A DNA stretch of 48,680 bases from Chloroflexota bacterium (GTDB lineage: Bacteria; Chloroflexota; Anaerolineae; Anaerolineales; Villigracilaceae), in contig JAADGN010000001.1 of the NCBI GenBank assembly GCA_013152325.1, forward strand, positions 1 through 48,680. Reading direction: 5' to 3'. A program made the position numbers and the translations under genes. Position 1 is the first letter of the stretch. Each line of letters begins with the position of its first letter. This document shows positions 6,950-14,175 of this stretch, in pieces. Under the pieces are notes generated by a model that was not told the DNA's origin, did not search any database, and saw only the letters and a list, made by a program, of their open reading frames with translations.

Positions 6950-8290
6950 TCAATGGAAGGTCACATCTGCCGGCATGCCCGGCTTGAGTTTGCCCGTCGG
7001 GTCGTCCACTTTCAATTTGACGGCATAGACCGTGGTGGAGCGGCCCTCCACGGTCTGGACATTGCGCGGGGTAAACTCGGCCTGGTCAGAAATGTAGACG
7101 ACGGTCGCGGTGAAGGTCGCCTCGGGGAACGAATCGACCGATACGACGGCCCCTTGTCCAAGATCGATCGCGCCATAGCGATCTTCGGGGACGTATACCG
7201 TGATGGTCAGGTTCTCGAGACGGGCGAGGACAAAAGCCGTCGCGCCGGGTTGAACGACCTCGCCGGGCTGGATGCTGCGGGTCAAGACCACGCCATCCAC
7301 GGGCGCGCGCCGGGTCAGTTTTTCGATCTGCGCGTCGATCAGCGCCAGTTGCGCCTCGGCCTGCGTCACGGCGACCTGCGCCTGCTGGAGGGCGGCCTCC
7401 GCCTGGGCAACTGTGGTCTGCGCGGCATGGACGCGCGGCGAGAAGTCGCCGGTTTCCAACGCGCGCAACTGGTCCAGGGCGGTATAGTACCGCTCGTACG
7501 CGACCGATACGTCCGCGCGGGCGGCCAGCACGTCATCCGCGGCGCGGGTGGTCAGCAGGTCGTCATACTCCTGCTGGGCGCGGTCGAGGGCTTCCTTCGC
7601 GTCCGTATAGACGTCATCCGCCGCGTCGATCAGGTCGCTGTCGTCGCTCATCTGTGAGCGGCTGTAGACTTGCTGCACCACCAGATACGTACGGCGCGCT
7701 TCGGCCAATTGCTGCTCGACCTGCAAGAAGCGGGCATTGTCCACGTCCTGCAGGACGATCTCCAGGTTGGCCTGCGCTTCATCCAGCGCGGCGTTTGCCC
7801 GGTCCACCTCGTCCTGCGCGGCCGCGATCTGCTCGCGGCGCGTGTAGTACCAGTTGGGCTGGTCAAAGCGGCTGACAGCCGGAACCCGCCAATCATCCAG
7901 ACGCGTGCGCGCTTCGGCAGTCCGGGCCGCGTCCAGCGCCAGGTCGTATTGGGCGCGGGCCGAGTCCAGCGCGGCCTGCGCGGTTCGTTCACCAAGGCGC
8001 GCCGCGTCGAGAGCCGCCGCAGCCACTTCCCGTTGGGCGCTGAGCAGGGTATCGTCGAGCCGGAAGAGGACATCGCCCGACCTGACCATATCCCCCTCCG
8101 CGACCATAACTTCGCTCACCAGGCCGGGTAATTCGGGCGCAATATTCACGTCTACGGCTTCGATCGTGCCCGAGGCCCGAAGGGGGCCGTTCCCGCCGTC
8201 TGTATAGGACTGGAACAGAAACCAGCCGCCGACCAGGACGACCAGGACCAGCAGGACAATTATCGGAATGGGGGGACGTTTAGGTGACAT
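6950..8290 (-). CDS. HlyD/YbhG-type membrane fusion (adaptor) protein
   Basis: About 446 residues. One N-terminal membrane anchor (IPIIVLLVLVVLVGGWFLF) is followed by the first half of the lipoyl/barrel-sandwich domain (ASGTIEAVDVNIAPELPGLVSEVMVAEGDMVRSGDVLFRLDD). A very long alpha-helical coiled coil rich in Ala/Gln/Glu spans roughly residues 75-330. The second lipoyl half (RRAPVDGVVLTRSIQPGEVVQPG) and a beta-barrel close the protein. The tip is a long hairpin, as in adaptors for ABC-2 exporters. The ORF track begins with a GTG at 8293; the adjacent ATG at 8290 fits the GGAG site better. It lies between the permease and the ATPase in the export operon. Confidence 0.92.
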   Translation of the reverse strand: MSPKRPPIPIIVLLVLVVLVGGWFLFQSYTDGGNGPLRASGTIEAVDVNIAPELPGLVSEVMVAEGDMVRSGDVLFRLDDTLLSAQREVAAAALDAARLGERTAQAALDSARAQYDLALDAARTAEARTRLDDWRVPAVSRFDQPNWYYTRREQIAAAQDEVDRANAALDEAQANLEIVLQDVDNARFLQVEQQLAEARRTYLVVQQVYSRSQMSDDSDLIDAADDVYTDAKEALDRAQQEYDDLLTTRAADDVLAARADVSVAYERYYTALDQLRALETGDFSPRVHAAQTTVAQAEAALQQAQVAVTQAEAQLALIDAQIEKLTRRAPVDGVVLTRSIQPGEVVQPGATAFVLARLENLTITVYVPEDRYGAIDLGQGAVVSVDSFPEATFTATVVYISDQAEFTPRNVQTVEGRSTTVYAVKLKVDDPTGKLKPGMPADVTFH

Positions 8291-8308
8291 CACAAAACTC
8301 CTTTGCTG

Positions 8309-9451
8309 TCAATCCAGCCGTTTGCGGAAGTGCAGCGCCGCGGCGCCCATGATGGCGACGCCAAAAACGGCCAGCGCGATGATCTCATTCTGAATCGCAG
8401 CCGCGCCCACACCTTTGAGCAGGATGGCGCGGATAATGATCAGGTAATAACGCAGAGGGATGGCATACGAGACCCATTGCAGCACCTTGGGCATGGCCTC
8501 GAGCGGGAAGAAAAAGCCGGAGAGGAAGATGCCCGGCAGAAGCGTCATCCAGGAGATCAGCATGGCCTCCTGCTGCGTGTTGGCGATGGTGGAGGCGTAC
8601 AGCCCAATCCCCAGGCCGGAAAGCAGCAACAAACCGGAGAGCGCCAACAGCAACGCCAAGCTGCCGCGCACCGGCACGCCGAACCACCAGTGCCCAATCG
8701 CCAGCACTTCCAGCGTATCCAGCAGCGCCAGGATGACATAGGGCAGGATCTTGCCGACCATCAGCTCCCACGAGCGGATGGGGGTGACGATCAACTGCTC
8801 GATCGTGCCGCGTTCACGCTCGCGCACGATGGCCGTGGCCGTGAGCATGGACGTAATGGCATACAGGATCATGCCGATCACGCCCGGGATCATGAAGTAG
8901 GCGCTGACCAGATCCGGGTTGTACCAGACCTGGGTGCGCACCTCCAGCGGCGGCTGGAGCGAAAACGTCGCGCCGGCGCGCTGCATCCGCTCGTTCAAAA
9001 TGCGGGTCGCGTGCGCCTGACCGATCAACTGCGCCGCGGAGAGCGCGGTCGAGCCGACGGTCGGATCCGAACCGTCCAACACCATCGCAACCTGCGCAGT
9101 CCCGTCCAGGAAACGCAGGTCGTAGTCAGCAGGGATGAGCAGCCCGACGCGGGCGCGGCCCATTTCGATGAGCGTACGCAGTTCAGCCTCCGAGCCGACA
9201 TCATAGGCGATTCTGAAATAATCGGCCGCGCGGAAAGCATCCAGCAAGGCCCGCGAGGCCGGGGTGCGGTTCTGGTCCCAGACGGCCATCGGGATGTTGC
9301 GTACATCGCTGGTGGCCGCGTACCCCAGCAGGAACAACTGCATGATCGGGATGAAGAGACTGATCGCCAGCGTGCGCGGGTCGCGCAAAATCTGGATAAA
9401 TTCCTTGCGGATGATGGAACGCAATCTGGAATTCAACATGATTCTTCTCAC
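8309..9451 (-). CDS. ABC-2 type export permease (YbhR/YbhS/YhhJ type)
   Basis: 380-residue permease. It has a first membrane helix (RTLAISLFIPIMQLFLLGYA), a large extracytoplasmic domain of about 150 residues containing YNPDLVSAYFMIPG, and five C-terminal helices. The elbow motif RERERGTIEQLIVTPIRSWELMVGKILPY and the helix around FLSGFFFPLEAMPKVLQWVSYAIPLRYYL are family hallmarks. The start is either the GTG at 9451, overlapping the TetR stop as GTGA, or the ATG at 9439; the overlap favours coupling. Relatives usually come as pairs of permeases, but only one is encoded here, so it should homodimerise. Confidence 0.92.
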   Translation of the reverse strand: MRRIMLNSRLRSIIRKEFIQILRDPRTLAISLFIPIMQLFLLGYAATSDVRNIPMAVWDQNRTPASRALLDAFRAADYFRIAYDVGSEAELRTLIEMGRARVGLLIPADYDLRFLDGTAQVAMVLDGSDPTVGSTALSAAQLIGQAHATRILNERMQRAGATFSLQPPLEVRTQVWYNPDLVSAYFMIPGVIGMILYAITSMLTATAIVRERERGTIEQLIVTPIRSWELMVGKILPYVILALLDTLEVLAIGHWWFGVPVRGSLALLLALSGLLLLSGLGIGLYASTIANTQQEAMLISWMTLLPGIFLSGFFFPLEAMPKVLQWVSYAIPLRYYLIIIRAILLKGVGAAAIQNEIIALAVFGVAIMGAAALHFRKRLD

Positions 9452-10059
9452 TTCATTTCGTCAGATAAAATGCCGTGCAAGAAAATGTCCACGAAATGGT
9501 CGAAGGCATCGGCCTGCATCTCGGGAATCAGCGCATCGCCCAGCAGAAGCCCGGTCATGTAATAGGAGAAAAACAACCCCAAAAAAGCGCGCAGCAGGAT
9601 TTGCGGCGGCAATGGGCGCAGCGCGTCGCTGGCGCTGGTAAAGCGTTGAATCAGGGGCAAAACTTCCGGGAAGACGGCTTCGAAAATGGCCGGATAATGC
9701 CGTCCGTCAAACTCGATCAACTCGATGAACAGCAGGCGAACGAAATCCGGCCGCCGCTCCAGTTCACTGACCATGGCCTGCGCCGCGTTGTGGATGAACT
9801 CATCCACCGAGTTGCCGGGCGCGGCCGAAACAAGCTGCAAGATTTTCTTGTACGGATGCCTGGACAAAACAATGGCGGTGAAAAGATCATCCTTGCCGGA
9901 AAAGTGGTTGTAAAGCCCGCCCAGCGCCAAACCGGCACGCTCTGCAATCTGGCGCATGGAGGTCGCATGAAAACCCTGTTCCAGGAAAAGATCATACGCC
10001 GCGTCCATGATAGCCTGCCGCGTGCGCTCGCCTTTGGTAAGAAGGTTGGTCTCAGTCAT
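9448..10059 (-). CDS. TetR/AcrR family repressor of the ABC export operon
   Basis: 203 residues. The helix-turn-helix is at about residues 12-58: TRQAIMDAAYDLFLEQGFHATSMRQIAERAGLALGGLYNHFSGKDDLF. The C-terminal ligand and dimer domain is divergent, as usual. It is the first gene of the minus-strand export operon, with a four-base stop/start overlap to the permease, and lies behind a promoter with a perfect palindrome. This arrangement indicates an autoregulated, ligand-inducible efflux operon. The ligand cannot be deduced. Confidence 0.95.
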   Translation of the reverse strand: MTETNLLTKGERTRQAIMDAAYDLFLEQGFHATSMRQIAERAGLALGGLYNHFSGKDDLFTAIVLSRHPYKKILQLVSAAPGNSVDEFIHNAAQAMVSELERRPDFVRLLFIELIEFDGRHYPAIFEAVFPEVLPLIQRFTSASDALRPLPPQILLRAFLGLFFSYYMTGLLLGDALIPEMQADAFDHFVDIFLHGILSDEMK

Positions 10060-10083
10060 AAGTTGCTCGCAACCATAGAAATG

Positions 10084-10097
10084 AACGAACGTTCGTT
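10084..10097. promoter_or_regulatory. Palindromic operator, probably for the TetR regulator
   Basis: AACGAACGTTCGTT is a perfect 14-base palindrome between the -10 element and the tetR ATG, roughly at the transcription start, where a repressor would block initiation. It could also affect the divergent thiolase promoter 100 bases away. Confidence 0.75.
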
Positions 10098-10100
10098 TTT

Positions 10101-10128
10101 ATTGTAGTCATTTTCGAAAAAATGTCAA
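10101..10128 (-). promoter_or_regulatory. Sigma70-type promoter of the tetR-ABC export operon
   Basis: On the minus strand, TTGACA and TACAAT are separated by 16 bases, followed after three bases by the palindromic operator. It is one of the best consensus promoters in the window. Confidence 0.8.
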
Positions 10129-10218
10129 GAGAGAAATTCCCGGTTTCGTGTTTCTGATAGCCCCTGAGAGCACCATCGATTACAATTATCGCCAGCATAT
10201 CCCAAAACGAGGTATACC

Positions 10219-11370
10219 ATGCGACAAGTCGCCATCACCGGCATCGGACAAACAAAAATCGGCGAACACTGGGAACGCTCCCTGCGCGACCTGGCGGGTG
10301 AGGCCCTGCTGGCAGCCTTGCAAGACGCGGGCCGCGAGACCGCCGACGCCCTGTTCGTCGGCAACATGCTCTCGGGCATGATCGATCGTCAAAACCAGCT
10401 CGGCACAGCCGTCGCCGACTGGATCGGCTTTCACGGCGGGGTCGTCAAAATCGAATCGGCCTGCTCCTCCGGCGCATCGGCCTTTCGCGCCGGGCTGATG
10501 GCAGTCGCTTCGGGCGAGATGGATTCGGCGCTGGTGGTCGGCGTCGAAAAGATGACCGACGCGGCCCCAACCGAGGTCACCTCCGCGCTGGCCACCGCCG
10601 CCGACTCCGACTGGGAGCTGGAGCAGGGCGTCTCGTTCGTCGGGCTGAACGCGCTCATCATGCGCCGCTACATGCACGAATACGGCTGGCAGCACAGCGA
10701 CTTCGCCCCCTTTTCGATCAACGCCCACGCCAACGCGGTCCATAACCCCAACGCGCGGCTGCCATTCCCCATTTCCGCAGAGATGTTTCAACAGGCAAAT
10801 ATGATCGCTGCGCCCATCAATCTTTTGGACGCTTCGCCAATCGGGGACGGCGCGGCCGCGGCGCTGATCGTCCCCGCCGAAAATGTCCGCAGCGAGGAAC
10901 GCGCCGTACTCGTGGCCGGATCCGGGTCCGCCACCGACACGATCAGCATCCACAGCCGAAAGGATGCGCTTTTCCTGCAAGCCGCGTACCAGTCCGCCCA
11001 ACGCGCCTACGCGCAAGCCAACGTTGGCCCACAAGATATTGATCTCTTCGAGCTGCACGACGCCTTCTCGATCATGTCGGCGCTCTCGCTGGAGGCCTGC
11101 GGATTCGCGGAGCGCGGCCAGGGGCCAAGGCTCGGCCTGGACAACGAGATCGCGCCAAAAGGCGGTCGCATCCCCATTTGTACACGCGGGGGGTTGAAAG
11201 CGCGCGGGCATCCGGTCGGCGCGACGGGCATGTACCAGATCGTCGAAGTCGTCCAACAATTACGCGGTGAATGCGGCGAGACGCAGGTGGACGGGGCGCG
11301 CATCGGCATGGCGCAAAATATCGGCGGCTCCGGCGCGAGCATCGTGACGCACATCCTGAAGGCCATCTGA
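10219..11370 (+). CDS. Thiolase family acetyl-CoA acyltransferase
   Basis: 383-residue thiolase-superfamily enzyme of the SCP2/archaeal-like thiolase group. The nucleophilic cysteine is in KIESACSSGASAF, followed by ELHDAFSIM (conserved His region) and the C-terminal GGLKARGHPVGATG plus AQNIGGSGAS. Such enzymes condense or cleave acyl-CoA; the direction and chain length cannot be read from sequence. An ACGAGGT ribosome-binding site precedes the ATG, and a TACAAT at 10181 is a possible -10. No DUF35/OB partner gene, often paired with this group, follows. Instead a PlsC gene starts two bases after the stop, suggesting a lipid-related operon. Confidence 0.93.
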   Translation: MRQVAITGIGQTKIGEHWERSLRDLAGEALLAALQDAGRETADALFVGNMLSGMIDRQNQLGTAVADWIGFHGGVVKIESACSSGASAFRAGLMAVASGEMDSALVVGVEKMTDAAPTEVTSALATAADSDWELEQGVSFVGLNALIMRRYMHEYGWQHSDFAPFSINAHANAVHNPNARLPFPISAEMFQQANMIAAPINLLDASPIGDGAAAALIVPAENVRSEERAVLVAGSGSATDTISIHSRKDALFLQAAYQSAQRAYAQANVGPQDIDLFELHDAFSIMSALSLEACGFAERGQGPRLGLDNEIAPKGGRIPICTRGGLKARGHPVGATGMYQIVEVVQQLRGECGETQVDGARIGMAQNIGGSGASIVTHILKAI

Positions 11371-11372
11371 AC

Positions 11373-12044
11373 ATGGCGCGCTATCTGCTGCGTCTTCTCA
11401 TCCGGGTTGTGATCAATACCCTCACCCGCATCGAAATCCGCGGACTGGAAAACCTGCCAACGGAAGGCGGGTATGTGATCGCATCGAACCATCTGGGGAT
11501 ATTGGACGCCACGCTGGTTTATTACGTTTTCGACCGCAAGGATCTGTTTATCCCCGTGGCAGAAAAGTGGGCGAACCACGCCTTCCTGCGCTGGGCGGGC
11601 AAATACCTGAACTTCGTCTTCATTGACCGTTTCAACCCCGATCTGCACGCGATGCGCGAAATCCTGCGCCGCATGCAAAATGGACAGGTACTCGTCATCG
11701 CGCCGGAGGGAACACGCAGCCGGGTGGAAAGCATGCAGGAAGCCAAGCCGGGCGTCAGTTACCTGGCGGTCAAAATGGGATTCCCCATCGTGCCAGTCGC
11801 GCTGGTCGGGACGGAGGATCGGGTCGTTTTCGGGAATTTGAAACGGCTGCGCCGCTCGGACATCATCGTCACGGCGGGGAAACCCTTTACACTGCCCCCC
11901 CTGCCCCTGTCGGCGCAAGCGCGCGATGCCGCCTTGAAAGAGTACACGGACGAAATCATGTGCCGCATCGCGGCCATGCTGCCAGAAAAGTACCGCGGGG
12001 TGTACGCGGAGCATCCGCGATTGAGAGAGCTGCTCAAGGATTGA
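11373..12044 (+). CDS. plsC: 1-acyl-sn-glycerol-3-phosphate acyltransferase (PlsC family)
   Basis: 223-residue membrane-associated acyltransferase that adds the second acyl chain to lysophosphatidic acid. The catalytic HX4D motif is in ASNHLGILDATL, with FIDRF, APEGTRSRVES and PIVPVALVGTED as the other motifs in the normal order. An amphipathic, hydrophobic N-terminus (YLLRLLIRVVINTL) can anchor it to the membrane. The ORF-track start at 11271 lies within the thiolase; the ATG at 11373, two bases after the thiolase stop, is correct by homology. A strong terminator follows. Confidence 0.92.
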   Translation: MARYLLRLLIRVVINTLTRIEIRGLENLPTEGGYVIASNHLGILDATLVYYVFDRKDLFIPVAEKWANHAFLRWAGKYLNFVFIDRFNPDLHAMREILRRMQNGQVLVIAPEGTRSRVESMQEAKPGVSYLAVKMGFPIVPVALVGTEDRVVFGNLKRLRRSDIIVTAGKPFTLPPLPLSAQARDAALKEYTDEIMCRIAAMLPEKYRGVYAEHPRLRELLKD

Positions 12045-12065
12045 CCACAGGGTACGCGAAGAGAC

Positions 12066-12096
12066 AAAAAAAGCGAAGAAGTTACTTCGCTTTTTT
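12066..12096. terminator. Bidirectional intrinsic terminator
   Basis: AAAAAAGCGAAG and CTTCGCTTTTTT form a 12-pair stem with a short loop. It ends the thiolase-plsC transcript and the convergent dihydropyrimidinase transcript. Confidence 0.9.
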
Positions 12097-12128
12097 GACA
12101 GACTTTTCGCCCTTCGCCCCTGCGCGGT

Positions 12129-13547
12129 TCAGAGAATCATTCCATCCCCGCGCGACAAAAACCGTCCCATGCCACGCTTGCCAAGCCATTGCTCCCCGTC
12201 CACGATCAACCGGCCGCGCAGGAATACTTTCTCGGGATAGCCGGTCAATTCCCAGCCTTCGTACAGGTTGTAATCGGTGCGGTGCTGCGCCATCGCAACG
12301 CCATATTTCACCTTTCGGTCAGGGTCCCAGATCACAATATCCGCATCCGAGCCGGGCAGCAGCGCCCCCTTGCGCGGGTACATGCCAAAGATCTTGGCGG
12401 GGTTCGTGCTGCTCAGCGCCACAAACTGATTCGCCGTCATACGCCCCTTCACCACCCCCTCCGTCCACAACACGGGCAAACGGTCGCCCACAGCAGGCAG
12501 ACCATTCGGCGTTTTGGTGAAATCATCCACCCCCAGCTCCTTGCCCGGGATGGCGATCTCCCGCCCCTCGTACAGGATCGGCTTCGTCCCGTCGTAGAAA
12601 AACGGGCAGTGATCGGTGCCGATCGTCTGCATCGTCCCGTCCGCCACCGCCTGCCAGAGCCGCGCGTTATCCGCCTGCGTGCGCATCGGCGGCGAGCAGA
12701 CCCACTTGGCGCCATCCGGTCGGCGCATCTCGTCAATGGTGAAAAAGAGATACTGCGGGCAAGTCTCGCCCATGATCTTGATGCCGCGCTCGCGGGAATA
12801 CTCGAGCATATCCACGCCGATGGCAGTGTTCATGTGGACGACATAGAGCGGCGCGCCCGCCGCTTGCGCCATGCCTGCCACCCTTAAAATGGCGTCTCCT
12901 GCGCCCCAAGCCGGTCTCGTTAAAGCGTGCCACTCCGTCGACGTGTGTCCCGCCGCCAGCGCGTCTGCAACGAGAGCCTCGATCACATCGCCGTTTTCGG
13001 CGTGGAGCATCGTCAGCATGCCATGTTCGGCAGCAATGCGCAGCACACGGAAGATGTCGCCATCCTCCAGGCGCAGCACGCCATTGTAAGCCGTGAACAC
13101 TTTCAGCGTGGTGATGCCTTCGTCCAGCAGCGCGGGGATTTCCGCCGCGACCTGCTCGTCGAACCGCGTCATGTTCATGTGGAAGGAGAAGTCAATCGCG
13201 GCTTTATCGTCCGCTTTGGCATGCCAGGCGTCCACACATTGCTTCAGGGACGGGAAATCCTGCGAGACGAAGTCGATCACCGTGGTCGTGCCGCCAAACG
13301 CCGCAGCCTTGTGCCCGGTGTAGTGGTCATCGGAAGAAACCGTCCCGAACATGGGCAGATCAAAATGGGTGTGCGGGTCCACGCCGCCGGGCATGATGAG
13401 TTTGCCGCCGGCGTCGATCACTTCGGCATCGGGGGTTTGCAAGTCCTGTCCGATGGCGGCGATTTTCCCGTTCTCGACAAGAATGTCCGCCTGGAAAGTT
13501 TCAGAGGCGGTGATGAGCGTACCGGATTTGATGATCTTCTTTACCAT
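12129..13547 (-). CDS. hydA: Dihydropyrimidinase / D-hydantoinase-type cyclic amidohydrolase
   Basis: 472-residue cyclic amidohydrolase. The metal-binding HTH is in GGVDPHTHFDLP, the carboxylated lysine is in TTLKVFTAYNG, further ligands are in MLHAENGD and YVVHMNT, and the catalytic Asp is in IGTDHCPF. It ends with the usual NPAKIFGMYPRKGALLPGSDADIVIWDP. The family hydrolyses six- or five-membered cyclic imides: dihydropyrimidines, hydantoins, and in the HyuA/YgeZ branch possibly intermediates of purine breakdown. The start ATG has GAGGAG upstream and overlaps the preceding gene by seven bases. Context with deaminases, a molybdenum hydroxylase and carbamate kinase favours a purine or hydantoin substrate. 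Confidence 0.93.
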   Translation of the reverse strand: MVKKIIKSGTLITASETFQADILVENGKIAAIGQDLQTPDAEVIDAGGKLIMPGGVDPHTHFDLPMFGTVSSDDHYTGHKAAAFGGTTTVIDFVSQDFPSLKQCVDAWHAKADDKAAIDFSFHMNMTRFDEQVAAEIPALLDEGITTLKVFTAYNGVLRLEDGDIFRVLRIAAEHGMLTMLHAENGDVIEALVADALAAGHTSTEWHALTRPAWGAGDAILRVAGMAQAAGAPLYVVHMNTAIGVDMLEYSRERGIKIMGETCPQYLFFTIDEMRRPDGAKWVCSPPMRTQADNARLWQAVADGTMQTIGTDHCPFFYDGTKPILYEGREIAIPGKELGVDDFTKTPNGLPAVGDRLPVLWTEGVVKGRMTANQFVALSSTNPAKIFGMYPRKGALLPGSDADIVIWDPDRKVKYGVAMAQHRTDYNLYEGWELTGYPEKVFLRGRLIVDGEQWLGKRGMGRFLSRGDGMIL

Positions 13548-14113
13548 TCCTGCTCCTCTGCTTCGTACGACCGGCTCATTTCCTTGATGCCCAACAATGC
13601 AACCAGCACGGCAGGGTCAATATCCGCATCCGGCAGATCTGTTTTGTACTGCTGCGCCTGTTCCGCCCGCTCTCGCAGCGACCGCCACAACACGGCGCGT
13701 TCCTCGCTGCGAACAACCAGGTCGTTGAGAGTCTTCGCTTTCGAAAGATATTCCCCCGTGGTGTAGAGAAAGGTCAACCGTTTCCACTTCCCGGCCACGA
13801 CAGGACGCGGCAGTTTCTCCAGCGGGCCGAGTTGGATCTTGTAATATTCCTCGCCGGCGCGGGGATGATCCGCTTCGTCACGCAGGAGTTCGGCGCGGGT
13901 GGCAAGTTCGTGGCCGCGCACAGGGGCGATGAATTCGATCCGTCCGCCGCGCGCGCCGAAGGCCGAGGGCTGGTAGAACGCCAGGTAGTCCACGGAGACA
14001 ACTTTCGGCGCGGTGCGAAGCGGGACGCGGTACCAGCCCAAAAGGCGCGCGATTTCCAAATCCCGTGGACGGGGCAAAACGGCGACAAGGATCAGGTCGG
14101 TCGGCGAGAGCAT
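13541..14113 (-). CDS. Protein of unknown function upstream of dihydropyrimidinase
   Basis: 190-residue soluble protein with no recognised family. The first 130 residues are mixed beta with WYRVPLRTAPKVVSVDYLAFYQPSAFG and YYKIQLGPLEKLPRPV, suggestive of a PUA/EVE-like small-molecule or RNA-binding fold, but this is only an impression. The C-terminal 60 residues are helical and highly charged (LRERAEQAQQYKTDLPDADIDP). Its end overlaps the dihydropyrimidinase start by seven bases, so the two are translationally coupled. A TAGAAT lies six bases before the ATG and no good ribosome-binding site is present, so the mRNA is probably leaderless. A strong terminator separates it from the PLP enzyme gene. 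Confidence 0.75.
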   Translation of the reverse strand: MLSPTDLILVAVLPRPRDLEIARLLGWYRVPLRTAPKVVSVDYLAFYQPSAFGARGGRIEFIAPVRGHELATRAELLRDEADHPRAGEEYYKIQLGPLEKLPRPVVAGKWKRLTFLYTTGEYLSKAKTLNDLVVRSEERAVLWRSLRERAEQAQQYKTDLPDADIDPAVLVALLGIKEMSRSYEAEEQEW

Positions 14114-14119
14114 ATCCTA

Positions 14120-14125
14120 ATTCTA
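14120..14125 (-). promoter_or_regulatory. -10 element, predicted leaderless promoter
   Basis: TAGAAT on the minus strand, exactly six bases before the ATG of the 190-residue unknown gene, matching the geometry seen at dinB. It lies immediately after the terminator of the PLP enzyme gene, so it would restart transcription for the unknown gene and dihydropyrimidinase. Confidence 0.5.
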
Positions 14126-14129
14126 TCCC

Positions 14130-14168
14130 AAAAAGAAAACTTCCGAAGCCCTGATGGCTTCGGAAGTT
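14130..14168 (-). terminator. Intrinsic terminator of the PLP enzyme gene
   Basis: AACTTCCGAAGCC and GGCTTCGGAAGTT form a perfect 13-pair stem with a five-base loop, followed on the minus strand by TTTTCTTTTT. It lies just after the PLP enzyme stop codon. Confidence 0.9.
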
Positions 14169-14175
14169 CGTTCGT

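Noticed and set aside
8303-9562. 419-residue plus-strand ORF and the similar ORFs 4629-5759 and 26541-27818
   Set aside because: All are antisense to clear ABC transporter genes, with biased composition and no domains.
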